Below are positions 38,198 to 48,467 of a DNA stretch of 64,000 bases, in pieces. How positions within the stretch are numbered: position 1 is the first letter of the stretch; the number at the start of each line of letters is the position of its first letter. The notes under the pieces are model-generated. The model had not been told where the DNA came from and made no database searches. It saw only the letters and a program-made list of their open reading frames with translations. This stretch comes from Leptospira abararensis (lineage in GTDB: Bacteria; Spirochaetota; Leptospiria; Leptospirales; Leptospiraceae): the NCBI RefSeq assembly GCF_016918735.1, contig NZ_JAFFPR010000050.1, positions 186,001 through 250,000 of the forward strand, written 5' to 3'. Position numbers and translations under genes: made by a program.

Positions 38198-40083
38198 AAT
38201 ATTTTTTACGACTACTGTCCTATTCTGTGCATTACCGAGAACGTTTTGTTCTGGGTTTGGTATTTGCACTTTTAACAGCGGTTCTAAATGGTATATCTCT
38301 TACAGCCCTTATCCCTCTCTTTGATTCGTTAGGTGGGGATAAAAACAATCGTTTTCATTTGGATTTGACCCTACCAGAAAAAACAATCTTAGTGCAGGAA
38401 GTATTACTCGGTGCGGATAGTTTGGATGGGCTCGAACGTATCAAACGTGTGATCATCTCAGCAAAACTCCAAATCAACGAGTTCACAGCCGACATGGAAC
38501 CTAAGGAAGTGGTCTGGGCCGTTTGTATTGCTGTTTTTCCGCTTTATCTACTAAAACTCGGAACTTATCTTTTATCTGTCTATTGTATTGCCACCGCCGG
38601 TTATAAAGCGGTGAGAGACATTCGCCAAGAGTTATTCCAAAAAGTCCAAAGGTTACCTCTCACTTATTTTTATAAAGAAAAAACCGGTCTTATCATGAGT
38701 CGTGTCATTAACGATGCAGAAATTGTAGCTGCGGTCATTTCGAGTAACTTACGTGATGCGGTGATTAACTTTTTTTATGTTTTAACGCACCTAATGATTC
38801 TTATTTATCTAAATTCAGAATTATTAGTCTTAGCTTGTCTTACGATTCCGGTAGTGATATTGCCGGTAACACTTTTCACTAGAAAAATTTCTTCCTCGAC
38901 TGCTCGGTTCCAAGAAAAAATCGCCGACTTAAATAGCCATATCCAAGAATTCATATCCGGGATTAAGGTCATCCGCACCTTTCGCCAAGAGAATCAAGAT
39001 CTTAAAAAATTCGATCATATCAACTATAGAGTATACCGCCGGACTTTCAAAGGACAGTTTTACTTACAAATGGCACCGAGTCTTGTGGAGTTGACATCTT
39101 CCATTGTAGTTCTCGGGTATTTTGCTATGGGTGCTAAATTCATTTACTCGGGTAAGTTCACACAAGGGGAGTTTATGGCCTTTCTCCTTACCTTGTTATT
39201 TTTACTTCGTCCTCTCACTCAACTTTCGCAGATGGTCGGTAAAATTACCCAAGCAAATTCAGCAGGGAAACGTATTTTTGAAATCATCGATCGGGATTCC
39301 GAAGTGGTAGAACATGGAGACGAAACGGTTCTCGAAAAAATAGAGAAAGGAATCCAGTTCGATGACATTCATTTTTCTTATCCCGGAACCAATCAAGAAG
39401 TCCTCAAAGGAATTAACCTAGATATCAAACTAGGCGAAACTTATGCCTTTGTGGGAACCAGTGGTTCAGGTAAATCAACACTGATGGATTTGATTCCCCG
39501 GTTTTTCGATCCTACAGCCGGTAAAATTAGAATCGATGGAATCGATATTCGTAACTATTCCCTAATCTCACTTCGTAAAAAAATCGGAATTGTAACTCAG
39601 GAAATCTTTCTCTTCCATGGGACCATTGCAGATAACATCGCTTATGGGACTGGGGCTGCTTCTCGTAAGGAAGTAGTTCGTGCTGCTCGTCTCGCCAACG
39701 CCCACGACTTCATTACCAAAATGGAAAATGGCTACGACACCGTCATCGGGGTTCGAGGACTCGATCTCAGTGGGGGTCAAAGACAACGTTTAGTGATTGC
39801 TCGTGCTTTGTTACGAAATGCGGAGATTATGATTCTAGATGAAGCCACAAGTGCCCTGGATGCCGAATCGGAACGTTTGGTCAGTCGTGCGCTAGAGCGC
39901 CTCTTCAAAAATAGAACTACTTTTATCATTGCCCACCGCCTCTCTACAGTGCGCCGTGTGAAAAATATTGTTGTGGTTGAAGAGGGGGAGATCAAAGAAC
40001 AAGGGGATCATGATTCCCTTTTGGCAGAAAATGGAATTTATAAAAAATTATACGATAGTCAATTTGCCGATGCGGAGATCTAA
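38194..40083 (+). CDS. msbA: ABC exporter of the MsbA type (lipid A-core flippase)
   Basis: A 629-residue half-transporter: six membrane helices (about 15-345), then the nucleotide-binding domain with Walker [10 protein letters not shown] (421-429), LSGGQ (525-529), Walker B MILDE (546-550) and the IAHRLS switch His. It resembles MsbA and would flip lipid A across the inner membrane. A roughly 45-residue insertion in the first periplasmic loop (about 50-100) is longer than in E. coli MsbA. It is coupled to pabA by ATGA and followed 2 bp on by a receiver gene. Other drug or lipid exporters of the family cannot be fully excluded. Confidence 0.87.
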   Translation: MKYFLRLLSYSVHYRERFVLGLVFALLTAVLNGISLTALIPLFDSLGGDKNNRFHLDLTLPEKTILVQEVLLGADSLDGLERIKRVIISAKLQINEFTADMEPKEVVWAVCIAVFPLYLLKLGTYLLSVYCIATAGYKAVRDIRQELFQKVQRLPLTYFYKEKTGLIMSRVINDAEIVAAVISSNLRDAVINFFYVLTHLMILIYLNSELLVLACLTIPVVILPVTLFTRKISSSTARFQEKIADLNSHIQEFISGIKVIRTFRQENQDLKKFDHINYRVYRRTFKGQFYLQMAPSLVELTSSIVVLGYFAMGAKFIYSGKFTQGEFMAFLLTLLFLLRPLTQLSQMVGKITQANSAGKRIFEIIDRDSEVVEHGDETVLEKIEKGIQFDDIHFSYPGTNQEVLKGINLDIKLGETYAFVGTSGSGKSTLMDLIPRFFDPTAGKIRIDGIDIRNYSLISLRKKIGIVTQEIFLFHGTIADNIAYGTGAASRKEVVRAARLANAHDFITKMENGYDTVIGVRGLDLSGGQRQRLVIARALLRNAEIMILDEATSALDAESERLVSRALERLFKNRTTFIIAHRLSTVRRVKNIVVVEEGEIKEQGDHDSLLAENGIYKKLYDSQFADAEI

Positions 40084-40085
40084 AT

Positions 40086-40487
40086 ATGAAAAGAGTTCTA
40101 ATAGTTGATGATAATGATCGTTATGCGAATAATCTGAAATCCTTTTTTGATTCAAAAAATATTCCATCTGACAGGGCAGTGGATGCCAAAGAAGGCCTTG
40201 TCCTTTTTTCTAAAAATCCAAATTACGATATGATTGTTTCTGATGTAACAATGGAAACCCAAACCTCTGGGCTTTGGATGATGCGTAAAATTTACAAATC
40301 CGATTACAAGGGTGTTCTCGTCATCGCCTCTACTGGATTTGATGTATTCGGTGTGATGCCTTTTTCTTCTTTGTTTTTACCTTGGTTTTGTGGCCTCCAT
40401 TGGATGATTCCCAAAGTGCCACTCAAACAAGGAACGGTGGAATGGGTTCCCACCGTTCTCTCCAAAGGAAAAACTAGTCCTTTCTAG
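40086..40487 (+). CDS. Single-domain response regulator
   Basis: A 133-residue CheY-like receiver. D9, D11 and phospho-acceptor D53 (MIVSDVTME) are in place, and K110 occupies the late Lys position. After the fourth strand it has an unusual hydrophobic, aromatic insertion (FDVFGVMPFSSLFLPWFCGLHW), so the fold may be altered or membrane-touching there. GGAG precedes the ATG. It is the third gene of the pabA-msbA transcript and overlaps the convergent HEAT-lipoprotein gene by 14 bp. Confidence 0.8.
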   Translation: MKRVLIVDDNDRYANNLKSFFDSKNIPSDRAVDAKEGLVLFSKNPNYDMIVSDVTMETQTSGLWMMRKIYKSDYKGVLVIASTGFDVFGVMPFSSLFLPWFCGLHWMIPKVPLKQGTVEWVPTVLSKGKTSPF

Positions 40488-42351
40488 GAACTTTAATCTC
40501 TTCGATTGGGTTGAAGAGATTGTTGTGTTTTCCTTTTTTTAGATTGGAATACTTTCCCGAATTTCCATCGCTTCCCAATTGTTTTACTTCAATGATATCC
40601 AATTTTGGATAGAACACCCAACCAGTCACGAATGCACCCCTTGCTCCAGGAAGGGTGGATTCCATTTTCACTTGGATGTATTTGTCAGTGAGGATATCTT
40701 CCCCAATCCGAACGGCAAATTCCTTTTTTGTTTCGGAAAGGATGAGTCCAATCTCTTTACTTTTGATATAAGATACTGGTCTCGAACGTTCGTTAGGTTC
40801 TGATCTGAGATAGTCGTCTTCAATGAGGATGATGGCATATTTACCGAAGGCTTTTCGTCTCAGTAAAGATTCCCCGATTCGTTTGTTTATTTTTTCGTCT
40901 GTTTGGGATTCGTTCAATCGAATGAGAGCAAAAGTAGCAGAGAGAGATGGGTTTTTGCTGATTTCGTCTACGGCCATAAGAGCCAGATTTGGTTCCTCTG
41001 CCACAACTCGTTCTAAAATTCTAAGACTTTCCCGACTTCCGTGAATAGCAAGAGCTTCGAGGGCTGCTTCTTTGATTTCTTGTTCGTTGGATTTTAAAAA
41101 CTTATCAAACACTTCCACATCAGCATCTAATTTGTGATAAGCGAGCCCTCGGAGTGCTCCAGAAACAATCACCACATACTCAGAAGCAAGACCAGTTGTC
41201 AGGATCATTTCTCGACCGGCTGGATCTTTTGTTTTCCCGAGTCCTTCGTAACTGACAGCAATTACTTCGGGATCTTCCGCCTTGGTACCTGCGATAAAAT
41301 AGGAAAGGGATCGTTTGTCCCCAAGATCTGAAAGTGCTTTGTAAGCAGCAGGTCTTACTTGGTATCCATCTTTATCAATAGCATTCTGTAAACTCACACG
41401 ACCTGCTTTGAGGCGACCCAGAGCAAGGGCTGCTGCAGAACGAACCCGGGGAATAGGATGTGTTGCTAGAATTTTCTCTAGATTTTTGGGTTTACGGTAA
41501 TATTCCCACTGGAATACCTGAACGAGTCCATTACGAATTTGTTCTGTATATTCTTTGTCTTTTTTCTCTTCATCAGAGAGAACTCCTTCCTCTTCCTTTT
41601 TGACCAATTCATTAATTTGATCATCCACTTTTGCTTTACCTGTAACTTTCGTTTTGCGATTCAGGCGTTTGATGGAAATTTTGGGAGTAGTATCTATTTT
41701 TTTTGGAATCACCTTCGCCACTTTTTTTGCCGTATCAATTTCATTTGTTATGATAACGGGATCTATTGCAGGTTTTATTTCCTTCTCTGCTGTATCTTTG
41801 CCTTGGTTGTAGTTTCCTGAATCTGATCGTAAATGACGGATTGCATTGTGAATTCCAATTGCTTTGGGACTATTTTGTTTTAGCGAATCTAAAATATTAC
41901 CTAATTCATAACTCACTCGACCAATGGCCGGTCCATCAAAATCATTCGGCGTACTATCGATCAAATCCTGGTTGGTTTGAATCAGCCCAGGAAGTTTGGC
42001 TATGATCGGAGGGAGGTCTTCTTCCAAATAGGCGGCAGCTTGCATCTCTTTATCGACTGGTTCGCCGACCGTTTTTTTGCTATCAGCACGAAGAGCTACG
42101 TTCTCAGCAAATTCTAATAGTGCAATGGCTTTGTGTGCCTCTTGGATAAATTCATCATACTTGCGGTTGTTGGTTACCGGGATGATGACACCTTTTGATT
42201 TATGAGGATCTAAATCACTTCCTTGGTATTCTTTATACTTTGGTGAAATATCTGTTAGTTGGTAAGGTTTTGATGTGGAACAACTTATCAATAAAACAAG
42301 GACCACCCATAAACTGCTCTTCCAAATTATGTCTTGACCCTTTTGAAACAT
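40474..42351 (-). CDS. HEAT-repeat lipoprotein
   Basis: A 625-residue protein with a lipoprotein signal ending in VLLISC (C24). Residues about 270-500 contain HEAT-like helical repeats ([45 protein letters not shown]). The last 120 residues look like a beta domain, perhaps SH3-like. It is probably an outer-membrane or periplasmic scaffold. This ATG has AGG eight bases upstream; another ATG six codons earlier is less likely. It is divergent from hflX. Confidence 0.8.
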   Translation of the reverse strand: MFQKGQDIIWKSSLWVVLVLLISCSTSKPYQLTDISPKYKEYQGSDLDPHKSKGVIIPVTNNRKYDEFIQEAHKAIALLEFAENVALRADSKKTVGEPVDKEMQAAAYLEEDLPPIIAKLPGLIQTNQDLIDSTPNDFDGPAIGRVSYELGNILDSLKQNSPKAIGIHNAIRHLRSDSGNYNQGKDTAEKEIKPAIDPVIITNEIDTAKKVAKVIPKKIDTTPKISIKRLNRKTKVTGKAKVDDQINELVKKEEEGVLSDEEKKDKEYTEQIRNGLVQVFQWEYYRKPKNLEKILATHPIPRVRSAAALALGRLKAGRVSLQNAIDKDGYQVRPAAYKALSDLGDKRSLSYFIAGTKAEDPEVIAVSYEGLGKTKDPAGREMILTTGLASEYVVIVSGALRGLAYHKLDADVEVFDKFLKSNEQEIKEAALEALAIHGSRESLRILERVVAEEPNLALMAVDEISKNPSLSATFALIRLNESQTDEKINKRIGESLLRRKAFGKYAIILIEDDYLRSEPNERSRPVSYIKSKEIGLILSETKKEFAVRIGEDILTDKYIQVKMESTLPGARGAFVTGWVFYPKLDIIEVKQLGSDGNSGKYSNLKKGKHNNLFNPIEEIKVPRKD

Positions 42352-42392
42352 CTGATAGCCTACTTCCATACTTTGAATATCGGATACGTACT

Positions 42393-44051
42393 ATAAGTAA
42401 AATTAGCGGCAATCTAGCTGGTCTCAAGCCAAACCAGCTAAAAAAGTTAAAATCTCTCTCCGAAAGGCGACTTCGAGAGGATTCTATCATATCTATGGAC
42501 CTAGCTAGGCTCGTAGGTGAGATTTCAGTAGAAATTGGTAGGCAGGTAGGCCTGCTCATTGAGAGAAGTGGTTATGTCACACATCTCATTGTGGGAAATG
42601 ACCACTCCATCGAAATTCCGCATTTGGATCGGTACCGTGTTGCTCATTCAAGACTCCGCGGGCTTCGCCTCTTTCATACACATCTCAAAGAACACCCGTT
42701 AAACCAAGAAGACCTGATGGACCTTGTCCTCAACCGTTTTGATTCCATTACAGCCGCTTGTGTTGGAACTGACGGGATTCCTAAATTCTTTTTTTCGGCC
42801 TTTATTAACCCAGATCCTGAAGCCAAAGAACCGTGGATACTTTCTCCCAAACAATATCCAGGCCAATTGAAGTATGGGTACTTAGAGCAAGTAGAAGCAT
42901 TAGAATCCGAATTCACAAAAAAAACCTCTACTCTCAAAACCTCTCAAAAAGAAAACAGAGCGTTTCTTGTGGGCGTGTATGATGTACGCAAAATGAAACG
43001 TTCGCCTGACCATTCCATGGCAGAACTGAAAGAGCTCTGTCGCACGGCGGGAATCCATGTGGTGGATACCTATGTCCAAAAAAGAGATCCCGATCCCAAA
43101 ACCGTAGTAGGTAAAGGAAAATTACAAGAGATCATTCTAACTTCGGTTCATAAAGATATCGAACATTTAATCTTTGATTTAGAACTCACACCTTCACAGG
43201 CAAAAAAAATATCCGATGCCAGTGATTTAAAAATCATCGATCGCACCCAACTCATCTTAGATATTTTTTCCAAAAATGCAAAATCGAGAGATGGAAAACT
43301 CCAAGTAGAACTAGCCCAACTCAAATACCTAAAGAATAGACTTTCTGAATTGGATGACAATATGAGTCGCCTAACAGGGGGAATTGGTGGGAGAGGGCCT
43401 GGGGAAACTAAGTTGGAAATTGGAAACAGGCGAGTGGAAGAAAAAATCACTCGTTTGGAAAATGAACTCAAAGATCTAAAACGTAGACGGGAGCTGAATC
43501 GCAAAGCCCGTACGAGAAATGAAATTCCTATTGTGGGGATCGTTGGTTATACCAACGCCGGTAAGTCCACACTCCTCAATGCTTTAACCAATTCTACAGT
43601 GATTGCAGAAGACAAATTATTTGCAACACTGGATCCCACAACCAGGCGGATCCGTTTTCCTGAAGAAAGAGAAATCATCATTTCCGACACCGTGGGGTTT
43701 ATCCATGACCTTCCGCCAGACCTCTCCCAAGCCTTCAAAGCCACTCTTGAGGAATTAGGGGATGCAGACCTCCTCCTCCATGTGGTGGACTCTACAAATC
43801 CAAACTATGCGGAACAAATGGAAGCTGTAGACACGATTCTCAATTCTTTACAGTTGAATGAAATTCCAAGGATGGTGGTTTTTAACAAAGCTGATGGACT
43901 CGATGAAGAGACCCATGCCTCTTTTGAAAAAAATGGAAGCCTACTTGTTTCTGCAGTCACTCGTGAGGGACTCGCTCAACTTCTAGAACTAATCGAAGAC
44001 GAAATTTGGAAGAAAAAAGAACAAAAACCCTTAGTTACTACTCCCAGTTAG
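42393..44051 (+). CDS. hflX: Ribosome-associated GTPase HflX (start codon uncertain)
   Basis: A GTPase of about 552 residues. The N-terminal extension (about 1-200, starting [16 protein letters not shown]) is of the clostridial/leptospiral HflX kind. The HflX domain with LDNRL-like [10 protein letters not shown] and [14 protein letters not shown] follows, then the G domain with GYTNAGKST at 385-393 and DTVGFI. HflX splits stalled ribosomes. The family N-terminus begins at ISGNL, but no ATG, GTG or TTG is near. ATA with GGA eight bases before is used here; the nearest in-frame ATGs are 42273 and 42195 (inside the divergent gene) and 42495 (internal). Confidence 0.82.
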   Translation: MSKISGNLAGLKPNQLKKLKSLSERRLREDSIISMDLARLVGEISVEIGRQVGLLIERSGYVTHLIVGNDHSIEIPHLDRYRVAHSRLRGLRLFHTHLKEHPLNQEDLMDLVLNRFDSITAACVGTDGIPKFFFSAFINPDPEAKEPWILSPKQYPGQLKYGYLEQVEALESEFTKKTSTLKTSQKENRAFLVGVYDVRKMKRSPDHSMAELKELCRTAGIHVVDTYVQKRDPDPKTVVGKGKLQEIILTSVHKDIEHLIFDLELTPSQAKKISDASDLKIIDRTQLILDIFSKNAKSRDGKLQVELAQLKYLKNRLSELDDNMSRLTGGIGGRGPGETKLEIGNRRVEEKITRLENELKDLKRRRELNRKARTRNEIPIVGIVGYTNAGKSTLLNALTNSTVIAEDKLFATLDPTTRRIRFPEEREIIISDTVGFIHDLPPDLSQAFKATLEELGDADLLLHVVDSTNPNYAEQMEAVDTILNSLQLNEIPRMVVFNKADGLDEETHASFEKNGSLLVSAVTREGLAQLLELIEDEIWKKKEQKPLVTTPS

Positions 44052-44409
44052 AGATTGCTTCTTTTTTCGTAGGGAAGATTTTGACTTTGCCTGGCAAATC
44101 CATAAGTCGAATCACGTTTTCCAAAAAATGATTTAAACCCCCAATCAGAATTTTGCCGTGATTGCTCTCTACAGTTTTGATGATACCAATGAGTGTCGCT
44201 ACCCCAATGCTATTGATGTATTCCAGTTTGGTCAGTTCCAAAATGATATTATAAACCGCATCCCGAAAGATCACCGAAATATTCCGATTGATTTCATACG
44301 CATTGGTATTGGTGATTTGACCGACAAAGGAAACCACGAGAACCCGTTCACCTTTGATCTCGACGAATTCTGTTTTTAGGTCGAGAGATGGAAATTGTAA
44401 ATTCGCCAT
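44038..44409 (-). CDS. STAS-domain protein (anti-sigma factor antagonist-like)
   Basis: A 123-residue single-domain STAS protein. The serine in [12 protein letters not shown] sits at the SpoIIAA phospho-serine position. Partners would be a serine kinase/anti-sigma factor, not encoded nearby. It begins 6 bp after the hom stop, so it is probably co-transcribed with hom, and overlaps hflX by 14 bp at its 3' end. Confidence 0.85.
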   Translation of the reverse strand: MANLQFPSLDLKTEFVEIKGERVLVVSFVGQITNTNAYEINRNISVIFRDAVYNIILELTKLEYINSIGVATLIGIIKTVESNHGKILIGGLNHFLENVIRLMDLPGKVKIFPTKKEAISNWE

Positions 44410-44415
44410 GGCGAG

Positions 44416-45699
44416 TTACAGTTTTTCCAGAAGCCGAATGGCCACAGTTTTTTGTTTGATGATGGCAGACATAGTATCAATTTCCTGCAGAGATTTTTGA
44501 AATTCTCCTTCAGTAGCTGCATGAGTGACAACAATCACTGACACAGGTTCTGAAGTGGACTCCTTCTGTTGGACGGATGCAATGGAAATATTATGACGGC
44601 CGAGGATCTGAGAAATTTCCGCAAGGACCCCTGGTTTGTCCACTGTGGAAAATCGAAGGTAATAACGGACCAAATTGTTTGGTTCCGGGAATGCTTTCGC
44701 TTCTGGAAAAAGATTATTTTCTTTGGCAATGTCACGGCTTCCGAGCCTCGAAGCATAGTAGATGATGTCGGAAAGAACCGCACTTGCTGTAGGCATTCCC
44801 CCAGCACCCTTTCCTGTGATCATTCCTGAATCGGCTTCTTTGGTTTTATAAAACACTGCATTGGATTCATTCATCACATTCGCGAGTGGATGGTCGAGAG
44901 GAACAAGGGTGGGATGCACTTTCGTCAGAACACCCGCCGAACTTCGTTTAGAGATTCCCAAAAGTTTGATTCGGTATCCAAGAGACAATGCGGATTGGAT
45001 ATCTAAAGATTGTAAGTCAGAAATTCCTTTTACCGAAAGGGATGCGAACGAAACGTACTCTCGAAAAGCAAGACTTGCAAGCAAACTGATTTTATGGCCG
45101 GCATCAATTCCTTCCACATCAAAGGTGGGATCTGCTTCCGCAAATCCTAACTCTTGGGCTTTTTTTAAAGCAGTGGAATAATCCCAAGATTCTTGCTCCA
45201 TTTTTGTTAAAATGAAATTGGTAGTGCCGTTCAGGATTCCGCAGATGACTTCAAATTCACAAGAGGCGAGGCCGTCCCTTAAAGTGCGGATGATGGGAAT
45301 GGAACCGGCGACAGCTGCTTCATATCCTAATTCAACGCCGGTTTTTTCAGCGATCGGATACAGTTCTCTGCCTTTTTCGGATAACAACGCCTTATTGGCC
45401 GTAATGACAGTTTTGCCATTTTCCAAGGCAGAACGAACGGCTTTGTAGGCCATGTCAGTCCCGCCTATCAATTCAACAATCATATCGATATCCGAACGAT
45501 TTGTAACCGATAGTACATCCTCTGTTACTGGAACGTTCGTTTTACCTTGGAGTTTTCCCGGACTACGAGTGGCTATGGCCGTTAGTTGTAAGTTGATTCC
45601 ATAATGATTTTGGATTTTTTCTCGGTTTTTATCCAAGAGTTGGAGTAAGCTAGTGCCGACGACTCCGGCACCCAATAGACCAATACGAACTTCTTTCAT
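44416..45699 (-). CDS. hom: Homoserine dehydrogenase with C-terminal ACT domain
   Basis: A 427-residue NAD(P)-dependent enzyme reducing aspartate semialdehyde to homoserine for threonine and methionine. The Rossmann start GLLGAGVVGTSLLQLL, TANKALLSEKG (about 112-122) and GILNGTTNFIL with the following EADPTFDVEGIDAGHK block are signatures. The C-terminal ACT domain (about 350-427, VDKPGVLAEISQIL) suggests threonine feedback control. Confidence 0.95.
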   Translation of the reverse strand: MKEVRIGLLGAGVVGTSLLQLLDKNREKIQNHYGINLQLTAIATRSPGKLQGKTNVPVTEDVLSVTNRSDIDMIVELIGGTDMAYKAVRSALENGKTVITANKALLSEKGRELYPIAEKTGVELGYEAAVAGSIPIIRTLRDGLASCEFEVICGILNGTTNFILTKMEQESWDYSTALKKAQELGFAEADPTFDVEGIDAGHKISLLASLAFREYVSFASLSVKGISDLQSLDIQSALSLGYRIKLLGISKRSSAGVLTKVHPTLVPLDHPLANVMNESNAVFYKTKEADSGMITGKGAGGMPTASAVLSDIIYYASRLGSRDIAKENNLFPEAKAFPEPNNLVRYYLRFSTVDKPGVLAEISQILGRHNISIASVQQKESTSEPVSVIVVTHAATEGEFQKSLQEIDTMSAIIKQKTVAIRLLEKL

Positions 45700-45783
45700 C
45701 TAGGATCACGATTTCGTAGGAGAAAAGGAAACACACTTAAAAAAATTTTAAAAAAAAACAAATTTGAGAAGAAGTTCTTCAGC

Positions 45784-45812
45784 TTTTTCTGATTTCATGT
45801 GATAACTATAAT
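45784..45812 (+). promoter_or_regulatory. Candidate promoter of the Lys/Ala-rich membrane protein gene
   Basis: A perfect TATAAT (45807-45812) lies about 30 bases before the ATG. The -35 region 17 bases upstream (TTTTTC) is poor. Confidence 0.4.
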
Positions 45813-45843
45813 TAGAATTGTCTCGGCAATAAGGATTATCATT

Positions 45844-46488
45844 ATGGCAACGAAAAAATCATCATCTGCCGCTAAGAAGAAGGCTGTCAAAAAAGCGGCT
45901 AAGAAAACAAATACGGTTAAGAAACAATCTACAAGAAACGAGAGCGCATCTCTCTTCAGAAACGATGAGTCAGCACAAGTTTCTCTTCAATCCCCGGTAT
46001 CTCACTCCGACGGATCTTCCCACGGTACAAAAGAATCTGGAAATGGAGTTTATCTATTTTTAGTTTTGGCAGGAGTTCTTGCCATCGGGTACTTAGGATA
46101 CGTGAAATACTTCAAAACAAAAGCTCCAGTAGCAGTAGCAACAGTTCCTGCTGATGCTCAAACTAAACCAGTAGCTGCAGAGCCGGAGAAAAAAGTAGAG
46201 GAAGCACAAACAGAAGCGCCTGCTGCTGGATTTTTAGTGGATAAAGTTGCCTCTAAGAAATGGTCTGAAGCTGCAGCATATTGTAAATCTGTTGGTGGCG
46301 TTGTTCCTTCTAAAGAGGATCTAGTAAAATTCGCTGCGACTGCTCCCAAAGAGATCAAATCTAGCGAAGAGAAATATTGGACTAAAACTGAAGTGGATAA
46401 GAAGTCAGGTTTGGCTTACCGTTTTTCCAACGGAAAAGCTCCAAAAGTGGATAAAGCTACTTCCTTAAAGGTTCTTTGTAAAAACTAA
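45844..46488 (+). CDS. Single-pass membrane protein with histone-like Lys/Ala tail
   Basis: A 214-residue protein. The first 30 residues are Lys/Ala/Thr-rich, like histone H1 or HC1 tails. One membrane helix follows (about 69-87), then an Ala/Pro/Lys/Glu linker and a small C-terminal domain with WSEAAAYCKSVGG and PSKEDLVKF, resembling the core of FGE/Lcl-type domains. AAGGA lies eight bases before this ATG; an ATG 15 codons upstream has none. The basic end should face the cytoplasm and could touch DNA or membrane lipids (inference). Confidence 0.7.
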   Translation: MATKKSSSAAKKKAVKKAAKKTNTVKKQSTRNESASLFRNDESAQVSLQSPVSHSDGSSHGTKESGNGVYLFLVLAGVLAIGYLGYVKYFKTKAPVAVATVPADAQTKPVAAEPEKKVEEAQTEAPAAGFLVDKVASKKWSEAAAYCKSVGGVVPSKEDLVKFAATAPKEIKSSEEKYWTKTEVDKKSGLAYRFSNGKAPKVDKATSLKVLCKN

Positions 46489-46491
46489 TCT

Positions 46492-47103
46492 CTAACGAGA
46501 GTTTGATTGGATCGGGGCTAGAATTTCTCTTCTGATTTTGTCCGCAAGATCAGAAGAAGCAAACATCTTCCCCGAAACATCGGTCAAATAAAAACTGTCT
46601 TTGGCACGTCCTGTTTCGAAGTCTGTTTCGATGGTGGCACTGCGAATGTTGATTTGGTTTTGCATCAGAATTCGTGAAACATAATACAACAAACCCCTTC
46701 CTGCACTACTTTCCAAATACAAACAAGTTTCATTCCGTTCGGGTAAATCGCTAAATATAAATTCCGGAGTTTCACGAAAGAAAGTGGCAACGGCCGGCTC
46801 TTGGATTTGTAACTTCTCTAAAATTTCTTCAAACTTGGTATTCTTGGAAAATAAGGAATCCATCATCATTCCCAGTTTGAATGCGGCTTGGGTAGTATCA
46901 CCACCATCTGCTTGTAAAATGAACGAATCGATTGTAAATTCCCTTCCTTTCTCAATCACCGTACTGAGTTCTCCAGAAAGGATGTCCATTTTCAGAGCAT
47001 AAATGATCGTAGCAATTCGGTGGAAGGTACCAATTTGCGTAGAATCCGTTTTAAGGGAAATGAGGATGTTTTCCTTTTCTCGTTTGTATTGAAACTCGAT
47101 CAA
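46492..47103 (-). CDS. Double ACT-domain protein (GlnD C-terminus-like)
   Basis: A 203-residue protein with two ACT-like halves. The first starts near ISLKTDSTQIGTFHRIATII, the second is SAGRGLLYYVSRILMQNQINIRSATI with FYLTD, as in the C-terminal ACT pair of PII uridylyltransferase GlnD. No nucleotidyltransferase or HD part is present, so it is probably a small amino-acid-sensing regulator. The TTG start has AGGG ten bases upstream; longer in-frame starts would run antisense into the FGE-domain gene. Confidence 0.65.
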   Translation of the reverse strand: MIEFQYKREKENILISLKTDSTQIGTFHRIATIIYALKMDILSGELSTVIEKGREFTIDSFILQADGGDTTQAAFKLGMMMDSLFSKNTKFEEILEKLQIQEPAVATFFRETPEFIFSDLPERNETCLYLESSAGRGLLYYVSRILMQNQINIRSATIETDFETGRAKDSFYLTDVSGKMFASSDLADKIRREILAPIQSNSR

Positions 47104-47197
47104 TGTGGCATTTCCCTTTCCCACAGATTGTATACATGCACAGGAAATTTCAATCAAAAGGTTTCTGCAAAATACGCCGATGATGATAAAAGACAGT

Positions 47198-48466
47198 ATG
47201 AAAAAACTACTATTGATTCTATTCGTTTTGGGGATCACGATGGCACCCCTTGTTTCGCAAGAGGAAACTTCGGAAGAATCACCCTTTGCAACAACCAAAA
47301 AGAAAGTCCAACTCTGGAAAGGGGAAGTGGTTGGTGTTTATAAAAACAGATTGTGGATCAAAGTTCGAATTTACCGCAACCAACGAATCTCCAAACTCTC
47401 TTTGAAGGAAATCAAATCTTTATTTGCCGATACTAAGGAATTTCCGGTGTATCAAAAGGTCACTGATCTCAAACAAGGTGTCCTTGTTGTTCGTGACACG
47501 GTTTGGGAAGAAAAACACATCAATAAAAAAAATCAGTTCATTGAAGTAGTGTTAGTAGGTGATTATAAACCAGATCTCAGTTCAAAAATGAAAGAGATTA
47601 CAACAGATGCATATATTTCTAGTTATATCGAAGAAGATTTTTTTACAGAACCTGATGCCTTTTTTAAAGGAAGATTTACCCCGCCGAGAAAAACGGTATT
47701 TCATCCCAAAGATAGAAAAGAGATGGTCCTTGTTTCGCGCGGTCTTTTTCTTTACGGCCAAGGAACTGATCCTTCTTCCGATAGTTTCAATCCCTACTTT
47801 TTAGAACCAAAACCTTCCAACTTAAAGGAGATTCCCTCCTTTTATATTGATAAATTTGAAGTCACAAACGCTGAGTATGCATACTTTTTAAAACAAACCA
47901 ATACACAAAGCCCTCCCCATTGGATAGGTGGAAAGTATCCCGAAGGAGAAGGGGATTTTCCAGTGGTTCATCTTACATATCGTGAAGTGGAGCGTTATGC
48001 AAGTTGGGTAGGAAAACGAATCCCTACCGAATGGGAATGGGAAAAGGCGGCAAGGGGCCCGGGTGTGATCGAGTTTACCAATCGAGACGAAACCTTGGGC
48101 TACCAAATCATTGCTACGAAATATCCCTTTGGGGATGAATATGATTCTTTATATTGTAATACTAGAGAATCTAAGATTGGAAAGGCTCAGTCTGTCTACG
48201 AACTATCCACGGAAGGAGAAAGTCCTTACGGTGCCATAGGAATGTGTGGGAATGCACCTGAATGGACTTCCAGTGATTACCAATTGTATCCTGGGCATCA
48301 TATCAAAAACTTTTCTTTTGGAAAAATTTATAAAGTGGTTCGTGGTGGTTCTTATTCTGATTCGGCAAAGAACTCTACGGCAAGTGCAAGGTCTTATGGA
48401 GGAATTCCCAACCTATCAGAAGATAGGCGAGCAGGATTTCGTTTGGTTATGGACTATCGAGACTAA
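47198..48466 (+). CDS. Exported FGE-sulfatase (SUMF1-like) domain protein
   Basis: A 422-residue protein with a signal peptide (MKKLLLILFVLGITMAPLVS). The first 190 residues are unassigned; residues about 205-420 form a formylglycine-generating-enzyme-like domain: FYIDKFEVTNAEYAYFL, RIPTEWEWEKAARG, GNAPEWT and RGGSYSD with GFRLV. The cysteine pair of genuine FGE is not evident, so it is more likely a carbohydrate- or protein-binding variant. The start was chosen for the signal; ATGs five and six codons upstream are possible. Confidence 0.8.
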   Translation: MKKLLLILFVLGITMAPLVSQEETSEESPFATTKKKVQLWKGEVVGVYKNRLWIKVRIYRNQRISKLSLKEIKSLFADTKEFPVYQKVTDLKQGVLVVRDTVWEEKHINKKNQFIEVVLVGDYKPDLSSKMKEITTDAYISSYIEEDFFTEPDAFFKGRFTPPRKTVFHPKDRKEMVLVSRGLFLYGQGTDPSSDSFNPYFLEPKPSNLKEIPSFYIDKFEVTNAEYAYFLKQTNTQSPPHWIGGKYPEGEGDFPVVHLTYREVERYASWVGKRIPTEWEWEKAARGPGVIEFTNRDETLGYQIIATKYPFGDEYDSLYCNTRESKIGKAQSVYELSTEGESPYGAIGMCGNAPEWTSSDYQLYPGHHIKNFSFGKIYKVVRGGSYSDSAKNSTASARSYGGIPNLSEDRRAGFRLVMDYRD

Positions 48467-48467
48467 A

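Noticed and set aside
42195..42392. HflX beginning at the far upstream ATG
   Set aside because: Not excluded, but the extra 66 residues do not look like the HflX N-terminus and overlap the divergent lipoprotein signal sequence; noted as a finding instead.
47105..47197. Longer start for the FGE-domain gene
   Set aside because: It would put 31 residues before the signal peptide and abut the ACT-domain gene on the other strand.
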